This document shows, piece after piece, positions 6,754 to 11,129 of a stretch of DNA of 11,129 nucleotides. The notes beneath the pieces are model-generated. The model ran no database searches. It saw only the letters and a program-made list of their open reading frames with translations, and was not told the origin of the DNA. This stretch comes from Clostridia bacterium (GTDB lineage: Bacteria > Bacillota_A > Clostridia > Christensenellales > Aristaeellaceae): positions 1 to 11,129 of the forward strand of contig JAGBAU010000035.1 of assembly GCA_017938785.1 (NCBI GenBank). Direction: 5' to 3'. The first letter of the stretch is position 1. Every line of letters begins with the position of its first letter. The translations under genes were made by a program, and so were the position numbers.

Positions 6754-6792
6754 TTTCCAATACACGGTGTTTCGTGTATAATGGAATTATAC
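6754..6792 (+). promoter_or_regulatory. araC-family gene promoter with overlapping operator-like palindromes
   Basis: The promoter is TTTCCA (6754-6759), a 17-bp spacer and a perfect TATAAT (6777-6782). Two inverted repeats overlap it. ATACACG (6760-6766) with CGTGTAT (6773-6779) fills the spacer. GTATAAT (6776-6782), GGA, ATTATAC (6786-6792) is centred on the start region. They share the half-site around the -10 box, the arrangement expected if a regulator blocks or redirects polymerase. Autoregulation by the AraC-family product is an inference. Confidence 0.66.
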
Positions 6793-6863
6793 TGTATTAT
6801 ATACGCAAAATAAAGCCATAAAAGCGACTTGTATTGGTAAAATACCGACATAGGAGACTTTTT

Positions 6864-7763
6864 ATGATCGAAGATCCCAACAGCATCATCATAACGGATA
6901 AGCAGCGCGAGATCGTGCAGAGCCGCGAACAGGATTTTCCCTATACCGCCATCGAGGCGCGCCTGGAGCTCTATCCGGGCAAGAGCACATCCTGGCATTG
7001 GCACGATCACTTTGAATTCGGCATCGTGAAGAGCGGCGCACTGGAGCTGTTCACGCAGCAGGGCAGTGTGCGCATTCGTCCCGGGCAGGGATATTTCCTC
7101 AACTCCAAGGTGCTGCACATGAACAGAGCCGCCCAGCCGGAAGGCTGCGTCTGCCTGCATGCCCAGCTGTTCGCCCGTGAGCTGCTATCCGGAACGGGAC
7201 TTGTGTCGCGCCGGTATGTGGCGCCTGTGGAAAACTGCGTAGGACTGGAACTGGTTCTGCTGAATGAAGACGATGAAGCATCCCGTGAAATCATGGCGGA
7301 AATCAATGCGGCCTTTGATGCGGCCGAGGGGGACGAACCGGGATATGAACTGTTCGTATGCGCGCATCTGTCGGCGGCATGGGGCCGGATGTTTCGTATG
7401 ATGGAACCGGCAATCCGGGAAGAGAGCGGCGTTTCGCGTGAAAATGCTGTGCGTGCCAAGCAGATGCTCAGCTTCATCCATGAAAAATACCAGAATCCGA
7501 TCACCGTGGCAGAGATTGCCGGTGCAGCCGGAATCTGCGAACGGGAATGCTTTCGTTGTTTCTCGGATATCCTGGACGCTACTCCCATGGAATATCTGAA
7601 TCGCCATCGCATCGGCATGGCCTGTCGTGCACTGGTGGAAACATCGGATTCCATCGGAAGAATTGCGGAGGATTGCGGTTTTTCCAATTCCAGCTATTTT
7701 GGCAAGGTATTTCGGGCAATGATGGGAATGAGTCCCGGAAGCTACCGCCGTGCGCATACTTAA
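6864..7763 (+). CDS. AraC-family transcriptional regulator with cupin sensor domain
   Basis: A 299-aa DNA-binding regulator. Residues 25-100 form an AraC-type cupin, with the metal- or ligand-lining cluster HWHDHFEFGIV (H45, H47, H49) and the downstream turn PGQGYFLNSKVLH. A helical linker at about 135-205 leads to a C-terminal double HTH. The first is ITVAEIAGAAGICERECFR and the second begins SIGRIAEDCGFSNSSYFGKVF; it ends with the signature MSPGSYRR. Such proteins usually sense a sugar or other small carbon compound and activate nearby genes. The inducer is not readable. The ATG at 6864 follows AGGAG at 6852-6856 with 7-nt spacing; a start ten codons earlier lacks a Shine-Dalgarno. No terminator is visible after the stop, so its mRNA may run into the RNA gene at 7821. 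Possible targets are itself and the URO-D gene downstream. Confidence 0.92.
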   Translation: MIEDPNSIIITDKQREIVQSREQDFPYTAIEARLELYPGKSTSWHWHDHFEFGIVKSGALELFTQQGSVRIRPGQGYFLNSKVLHMNRAAQPEGCVCLHAQLFARELLSGTGLVSRRYVAPVENCVGLELVLLNEDDEASREIMAEINAAFDAAEGDEPGYELFVCAHLSAAWGRMFRMMEPAIREESGVSRENAVRAKQMLSFIHEKYQNPITVAEIAGAAGICERECFRCFSDILDATPMEYLNRHRIGMACRALVETSDSIGRIAEDCGFSNSSYFGKVFRAMMGMSPGSYRRAHT

Positions 7764-7786
7764 ATAAAGAAATAATGTTTGCAGGC

Positions 7787-7815
7787 TTGACGCGGCGATG
7801 TTGTTTACCTATAAT
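7787..7815 (+). promoter_or_regulatory. Near-consensus sigma-A promoter of the structured RNA gene
   Basis: TTGACG (7787-7792), exactly 17 bp, then perfect TATAAT (7810-7815). It is the best promoter in the window. The predicted start at about 7821-7823 coincides with the 5' strand of the terminal helix of the RNA. Confidence 0.92.
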
Positions 7816-7820
7816 GAATG

Positions 7821-8043
7821 GGCAGTTCGGACGCGTCTGTGGTTGAAAGTCGATGCCAGGCGCGGGCGAAACGATCCACGTAAGCCGGCAAAAGTCCGGT
7901 GAGCATGGCGCGCCTTAGAAGTAAGTCCTGCCGGCCAAAAATTTCTTCCGAGAGGGTTAGTAGTGGGGAGGCAGAGTCCTTATGAGCGAAAGCTCCAGCA
8001 GGCGAGTGTGGGGTCAAAGACCAGGTCAGGCGTCCGGACTGCC
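7821..8043 (+). ncRNA. Stand-alone structured noncoding RNA, about 225 nt (possibly raiA-type)
   Basis: No credible protein gene lies in the 422-nt gap 7764-8185. Instead, 6 nt after a near-consensus promoter, a 14-nt segment (7821-7834) pairs with 8030-8043 in one continuous helix with a single G.U wobble. It closes a domain of about 195 nt. Inside are AGGCGCG/CGCGCCT (7858-7864 with 7909-7915), a CCGG/CCGG hairpin (7885-7899), a GAGC-GAAA-GCTC GNRA tetraloop hairpin (7984-7995) and GGTC-AAA-GACC (8012-8022). These are joined by purine-rich segments such as GGGTTAGTAGTGGGGAGGC. TTGTTTT follows the closing helix, and a second terminator follows at 8063. The layout (compact multihelix fold, paired ends, own promoter) suggests a functional RNA, not an mRNA leader. 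The internal sequence resembles, from memory only, the raiA RNA class of Firmicutes and Actinobacteria. It lacks 6S, SRP, RNase P, tmRNA and cobalamin-riboswitch signatures. Confidence 0.82.
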
Positions 8044-8062
8044 TTGTTTTAAAAGATGGATG

Positions 8063-8100
8063 GCGATGGGCTGCGAAACGGCAGCTCATTGCTTTATTTT
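8063..8100 (+). terminator. Intrinsic terminator downstream of the structured RNA
   Basis: Stem GCGATGGGCTGC (8063-8074) with GCAGCTCATTGC (8081-8092), containing two G.U pairs and a GAAACG loop, then TTTATTTT (8093-8100). With the TTGTTTT at 8044-8050 it makes a double stop, separating the RNA gene from the URO-D gene. Confidence 0.88.
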
Positions 8101-8112
8101 GGATAACTTCTA

Positions 8113-8141
8113 TTGTTCCACCTGGCAAACTGTGTTATAAT
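8113..8141 (+). promoter_or_regulatory. Sigma-A promoter of the URO-D family gene
   Basis: TTGTTC (8113-8118), a 17-bp spacer and TATAAT (8136-8141) with an extended -10 TGT. The predicted start is near 8148, about 38 nt before the chosen ATG. Confidence 0.83.
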
Positions 8142-8185
8142 AATGCAAAGTATCCATCATTATGAATTGTCAGGTGGGTGATATC

Positions 8186-9253
8186 ATGTATAAAATGACC
8201 TCCAGGGAACGCTTTCAGCGGGCATTTGAGCACAAGGAACCCGACCGCGTGGTCATGTGGGATTTTCCCTGGGCGAGCACACTGAACCGTTGGCGCAGCG
8301 AAGGCATGCCTGAGGGCGTCAGCTATGAGGAGTTCTTTGATGTGGATAACGTGGGCCGCGTTGTTCCGGATTCCTCGCCGCGCTATCCTGTAACCGTTGT
8401 TTCGGAGGACGATACCTTCATCACCGTCAAGAATGAGTGGGGAACCACGGTGCGCAATTTCAAGCACGAGGTCACCACCCCTGACTTCATGGATTTCACC
8501 ATCGTGGACTGGGATTCCTGGCGCGCCGCCAAGGAGCGCATCAATGCCGATCGCGACCGCATCCAGTGGGATTATCTGCAAAAGAATTATAAGAATTGGG
8601 TGAAGGAAGGCCGCTGGCTGCTGGGCGACGTCTATTGTACGTTCAACAACCTCTCCTCCGAGGTCATGGGCCTGGAAACCTTCCTGATCAATATGTATGA
8701 TGAGCCTGAACTGCTCAAGGACATGATGCACCACACCCTGGACGTCTGCCTGAAGCAGCTGGACATGGCATGGGAAGCCGGCTATGAGTTCAATATGCTC
8801 AACCTGCGCGATGACCTTGGCTACAAGGGAACAGCCTTCTTCTCCGTGGATATGTATAAGGAGTTCATCAAGCCCATCCACCAGAAGGCTGTGGACTGGG
8901 CACGCGAAAAGGGTATCTTCGTGCGCCTGCATTCCTGCGGCAACATCAATTCTCTGCTCCCGGAAATCATGACCGTTGGCTTCGGCGCCCTGCATCCCAT
9001 GGAGGTCAAGGCCGGCATGAACCCCGAGGAAGTCAAGGCCAAATACGGAGACCGGCTCGTACTGCACGGCGGCTTCGATGCAATGCTGTGGAGCGATAAG
9101 GAGACCATACTCAACGAAATCCGCCGCCTGTTGCCCATCCTGATGAAGGACGGCGCCTACATATTTGCCACCGACCATTCCATCCCGAAGGAGGTATCCT
9201 TCGATACCATGAAGGCCGTGGTCGAACTGGTCAAGGATATCGGCAGGTTCTGA
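8186..9253 (+). CDS. Uroporphyrinogen decarboxylase (URO-D) family protein
   Basis: A 355-aa cytosolic TIM-barrel protein of the URO-D superfamily, in the branch with corrinoid/coenzyme M methyltransferases (MtaA-like) rather than haem-pathway HemE. The start MTSRERFQRAFEHKEPDRV is typical of this branch. Central motifs are RLHSCGNINSLLPEIM (H249, C251, two of the three usual zinc ligands) and ALHPMEVKAGM, followed by LVLHGGFDA and FATDHSIPKEV. Where a third Cys ligand often occurs near the C-terminus, the stretch reads ATDHSIP. No corrinoid protein or haem gene is nearby, so methyl transfer is possible but not shown; a catabolic role under AraC-family control is a guess. The ATG at 8186 is preferred because AGGTGG lies 8 nt upstream. 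The ATG at 8162 has no Shine-Dalgarno, and the one at 8195 is too far from it. Confidence 0.87.
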   Translation: MYKMTSRERFQRAFEHKEPDRVVMWDFPWASTLNRWRSEGMPEGVSYEEFFDVDNVGRVVPDSSPRYPVTVVSEDDTFITVKNEWGTTVRNFKHEVTTPDFMDFTIVDWDSWRAAKERINADRDRIQWDYLQKNYKNWVKEGRWLLGDVYCTFNNLSSEVMGLETFLINMYDEPELLKDMMHHTLDVCLKQLDMAWEAGYEFNMLNLRDDLGYKGTAFFSVDMYKEFIKPIHQKAVDWAREKGIFVRLHSCGNINSLLPEIMTVGFGALHPMEVKAGMNPEEVKAKYGDRLVLHGGFDAMLWSDKETILNEIRRLLPILMKDGAYIFATDHSIPKEVSFDTMKAVVELVKDIGRF

Positions 9254-9260
9254 TCAACAT

Positions 9261-9294
9261 AAAACCCCAATCCGGTGAAACGGATTGGGGTTTT
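9261..9294. terminator. Bidirectional terminator shared by the URO-D gene and tRNA-Arg
   Basis: A perfect 14-bp stem AAAACCCCAATCCG / CGGATTGGGGTTTT with a GTGAAA loop and T-tracts on both strands. It sits 7 nt after the URO-D stop and 4 nt beyond the tRNA 3' end. Confidence 0.95.
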
Positions 9295-9298
9295 GTTC

Positions 9299-9375
9299 TG
9301 GCGTGCCATGCGCGACTCGAACGCGCGGCCTTCAGAGTCGGAGTCTGACACTCTATCCAACTGAGCTAATGGCAC
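9299..9375 (-). tRNA. tRNA-Arg, anticodon CCG
   Basis: A full cloverleaf of 77 nt reads on the minus strand. The acceptor stem is GTGCCAT/ATGGCAC with no mismatch. U8 and A9 are followed by a D-arm GCTC-AGTTGGATA-GAGT. The anticodon stem is TCAGA/TCTGA with loop CTCCGAC (anticodon CCG, reading CGG). The variable loop is AGGCC and the T-arm is GCGCG-TTCGAGT-CGCGC. The discriminator is G73 and the 3' CCA is encoded in the DNA (9301-9299). It is a single-gene unit with its own promoter. Confidence 0.97.
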
Positions 9376-9388
9376 ACGAGCAAGGACT

Positions 9389-9417
9389 ATTATACCGCAG
9401 TTTGATCTTCCGTGCAA
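9389..9417 (-). promoter_or_regulatory. Promoter of tRNA-Arg(CCG)
   Basis: On the minus strand, TTGCAC (9417-9412), a 17-bp spacer and TATAAT (9394-9389), which ends 13 nt before the mature tRNA 5' end. The leader would be only about six nt. The remaining sequence up to 9543 shows no gene. Confidence 0.87.
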
Positions 9418-9543
9418 GCGCGAAAAAGGTGGAATTTGTGAATTTGCAGGAAATTCGCATTTTTGCAAAGCAAAAGCGCAGGCGTTTTTCAAAATGCTGG
9501 GGCGGCATGGAATGGTTATGTGCAGCCGGAATGATCGAAATAC

Positions 9544-9572
9544 TTGCCAAGCCTTTACTTTTCTGCTACAAT
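9544..9572 (+). promoter_or_regulatory. Promoter of the plsX-acpP-rnc operon
   Basis: TTGCCA (9544-9549), a 17-bp spacer and TACAAT (9567-9572) with an extended -10 TGC. It lies 34 nt before the plsX ATG. I see no clear FapR-type palindrome over it. Confidence 0.82.
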
Positions 9573-9606
9573 AGAACGGAATATAGAAAATAGGGGGCTT
9601 GTGTAA

Positions 9607-10626
9607 ATGAGCCGATATGTGATCGCTCTGGACGCCATGGGCGGCGATAATGCGCCGAACGCTATCGTTGAAGGCGCAATCCGGGGCCTGCGAAAGTTCA
9701 AGGATATTGAGATTATGCTCACCGGTCCGGAAGAAAAGCTGGCGGCGCTGATTGCCGACGCCAATGATGTGAAGGACCGCATTTCCATCGTAAACGCAAC
9801 CGAGGTCATCACCATGGAGGATTCTCCCATGATGGCCGTGCGCACCAAGAAGGATTCCTCCCTGGTGGTCGCCATGAACGCCGTACGCGAAGGCCGCGCA
9901 GGCGCAGTGGTTTCCGCAGGTTCCACCGGTGCACTGCTGGCGGGCGGCATGTTCAAGGTCGGCCGCATTCCGGGCATCGAGCGCCCCGCACTGGCTCCGA
10001 TCCTGCCGGGCCTGAGGAAGAACTTCATGCTCATCGACTGCGGCGCCAATGTGGACTGCCAGCCTAAGTACCTGCTACAGTTCGGCATGATGGGCTCCGT
10101 TTACATGAAGAGTGTGCTGGATGTGAAGAACCCCAACGTGGGCCTGGTGAACATCGGCGCAGAAGCTGAAAAGGGCAATAAGCTGGTCAAGGAAACCTAT
10201 GAATTGATGCAGCAGCAGTCCGGCTATAACTTCGTGGGCAACTGCGAAGCCCGCGATATCTTCACCGGCGATTTTGATGTGGTGGTGGCCGACGGCTTTG
10301 CCGGCAACATCATCCTCAAGCATACCGAAGGTCTGGCCAAGGCACTGTTTACCATGATCAAGGAAGAACTGATGGCCTCCCTTGGCACCAAGATCGGCGC
10401 CATGCTGGCCAAGCCTGCCTTCCGCAAGGTGAAGAAGCGCATGGACTACAATGCCGTCGGCGGCGCACCCCTGCTGGGCGTGAACGGCGCGGTGGTGAAG
10501 GCTCACGGCAGCTCCGGCGGCGAGGCCATTGAAAATGCTATCCGCCAGGCGCGACGCATGCTGGAAGGCGATGTGGTTGGCAAGATCACCGAAGGCCTGA
10601 AGGTTCTGGATGAAAACAACCAATAA
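9607..10626 (+). CDS. plsX: Phosphate acyltransferase PlsX
   Basis: This 339-aa enzyme has the normal family length. It converts acyl-ACP and phosphate to acyl-phosphate, the donor used by the membrane enzyme PlsY to start phospholipid synthesis. It is a soluble or peripheral membrane protein. Recognised segments are the N-terminal VIALDAMGGDNAP (residues 5-17), the Gly/Ser-rich SAGSTGALLAGG near residue 104, LIDCGANVDCQP near 140, NIGAEAEKGN near 180 and the C-terminal VVADGFAGNIILK and GGAPLLGVNGAVVKAHGSS. The ATG at 9607 is preceded by AGGGGG (9592-9597). It is first in an operon with acpP, 26 nt downstream, matching the common plsX-acpP-rnc order. fabH/fabD/fabG do not intervene, so the main FAS II genes must lie elsewhere. 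Confidence 0.97.
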   Translation: MSRYVIALDAMGGDNAPNAIVEGAIRGLRKFKDIEIMLTGPEEKLAALIADANDVKDRISIVNATEVITMEDSPMMAVRTKKDSSLVVAMNAVREGRAGAVVSAGSTGALLAGGMFKVGRIPGIERPALAPILPGLRKNFMLIDCGANVDCQPKYLLQFGMMGSVYMKSVLDVKNPNVGLVNIGAEAEKGNKLVKETYELMQQQSGYNFVGNCEARDIFTGDFDVVVADGFAGNIILKHTEGLAKALFTMIKEELMASLGTKIGAMLAKPAFRKVKKRMDYNAVGGAPLLGVNGAVVKAHGSSGGEAIENAIRQARRMLEGDVVGKITEGLKVLDENNQ

Positions 10627-10652
10627 ACTATATATTGAAAGAGGGAAACAAA

Positions 10653-10886
10653 ATGAAGGCTTTTGACAAGGTAAAGGAATACATCCTGCAGCAGCTGCCC
10701 GTAAGCGAAGACAAGGTGACCATGGAAGCTCGCCTGATTGAGGACCTGGGCGCCGACAGCGCCAACCTGATGATGCTCATCATGGACCTGGAAGGCGAGT
10801 ACAACATGACCGTTGAAGACGATGCACTCACCAGCATCAAGACCGTCGGCGATATCGTCAACTACATCGAGGCCAACGTCGGCTGA
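10653..10886 (+). CDS. acpP: Acyl carrier protein
   Basis: A 77-aa acidic, four-helix carrier protein that holds growing fatty acyl chains on 4'-phosphopantetheine attached to a serine. The attachment region is IEDLGADSANLMMLIMDLE, with S36 in the expected position (D35-S36). The usual DSL is DSA here, and the next residues NLMML replace the common D-x-V-E-L. Despite this, the preceding ARLIEDLGAD and the ending TVGDIVNYIEANVG are ordinary ACP. The ATG at 10653 follows GAGGG at 10641-10645; two codons at 10635-10652 also read in frame but would put the Shine-Dalgarno inside the gene. Placed between plsX and rnc it is most likely the main fatty-acid ACP, although the changed helix II could mean specialised partners. 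Confidence 0.92.
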   Translation: MKAFDKVKEYILQQLPVSEDKVTMEARLIEDLGADSANLMMLIMDLEGEYNMTVEDDALTSIKTVGDIVNYIEANVG

Positions 10887-10896
10887 AAGGCGAAAA

Positions 10897-11129
10897 GTGA
10901 ACATTCGAAATCTTGAAGAGAAGCTGGGCTATCGCTTCAAGGATCTGAAACTGCTGGAGACGGCACTGACGCATCCCTCCTTCGGGGGGGATCATCATGT
11001 GCCCCATTACCAGCGGCTGGAATTCCTGGGCGACGCCGTATTGGAGCTGGCCATCAGCCGCTACCTGTACTTTGAACTTCCGGAGGTAGACGAGGGCAAG
11101 CTGACGCGCATTCGTGCGTTCCTGGTTCG
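10897..11129 (+). CDS. rnc: Ribonuclease III, 3' truncated
   Basis: The first 77 codons of RNase III run off the window end. The enzyme cuts double-stranded RNA in rRNA and mRNA processing. The reading begins NIRNLEEKLGYRFKDLKLLE, followed by TALTHPSF and the catalytic signature QRLEFLGDAVLELAIS, which carries the metal-binding acidic residues. The usual tyrosine-glutamate (YERLEFLG) reads YQRLEFLG, a small change outside the essential acids. KLTRIRAFLV follows. The start is GTG at 10897, with AAAGG 6 nt upstream and 10 nt after the acpP stop. The dsRNA-binding domain lies beyond the window. Confidence 0.95.
   Translation, partial: MNIRNLEEKLGYRFKDLKLLETALTHPSFGGDHHVPHYQRLEFLGDAVLELAISRYLYFELPEVDEGKLTRIRAFLV

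Noticed and set aside
7821..8043. 6S, SRP, tmRNA or RNase P RNA
   Set aside because: There is no single long irregular hairpin with a central bubble (6S), no GGAAGGAAGCAGCC-like S domain (SRP), no tRNA-like ends (tmRNA), and no GAGGAAAGTCC core (RNase P).
7805..8128. A 107-codon open frame on the minus strand over the structured RNA
   Set aside because: The composition does not resemble a protein. Promoter, closing helix and terminator all point to a plus-strand RNA.
7821..8185. Cobalamin or other riboswitch controlling the URO-D gene
   Set aside because: I find no B12-box-like segment. Two terminators and a separate promoter (8113-8141) come between the RNA and the gene, and there is no visible antiterminator alternative.
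8135..9178. A 347-codon open frame on the minus strand opposite the URO-D gene
   Set aside because: No recognisable domain and no Shine-Dalgarno. The plus strand encodes an unmistakable URO-D family protein.
9285..9593. A 102-codon open frame on the plus strand across the tRNA
   Set aside because: It begins inside the terminator and reads antisense through a perfect tRNA-Arg; no Shine-Dalgarno.
1..11129. Mobile elements, CRISPR arrays, defence or toxin-antitoxin modules
   Set aside because: No transposase, integrase, regularly spaced repeats or matching gene pairs were seen on either strand.

Overview
The window looks like chromosomal housekeeping DNA from a GC-rich member of the Clostridia (Firmicutes), possibly a gut or rumen lineage near Christensenellales. 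The clues are Shine-Dalgarno sites of AGGAGG type, sigma-A promoters with 17-bp spacers, a NiaR-type 3H-domain repressor, a short bacterial NSS transporter and a plsX-acpP-rnc cluster. The lineage is an inference. I see no phage, transposon, CRISPR array or other mobile DNA.

Left part (1-3716): the 3' end of a Gfo/Idh/MocA oxidoreductase meets a convergent Cof-type HAD phosphatase at a perfectly palindromic terminator. That phosphatase and a zinc-ribbon protein are transcribed divergently from two clear promoters. The zinc-ribbon gene ends at a second two-way terminator, which also serves the leftward operon of an aldose 1-epimerase relative followed by niaR (niacin-responsive repressor).

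Middle part (3717-6863): an 11-TM sodium:neurotransmitter-type symporter, a cysteine-rich DUF2284 protein, and a convergent YjjG-type HAD nucleotidase. Next comes a 274-nt gap that holds divergent promoters, an orphan hairpin and operator-like palindromes in front of an AraC regulator.

Right part (6864-11129): the AraC-family regulator is followed by a 422-nt stretch without protein genes. It contains the most interesting object in the window: a stand-alone structured RNA of about 225 nt. It has a near-consensus promoter, a 14-bp helix joining its ends, internal hairpins and a separate downstream terminator. I think it may be a raiA-type RNA, but that identification rests on memory only. A URO-D-fold protein gene follows. 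It shares a 14-bp two-way terminator with a convergent tRNA-Arg(CCG). The window closes with plsX, acpP (with an unusual DSA motif at the phosphopantetheine serine) and the start of rnc, a phospholipid, fatty-acid and RNA-processing operon.

Most transcription units here are short, mono- or bicistronic, and insulated by terminators. The genes therefore look functionally independent except for galM-like/niaR and plsX-acpP-rnc.
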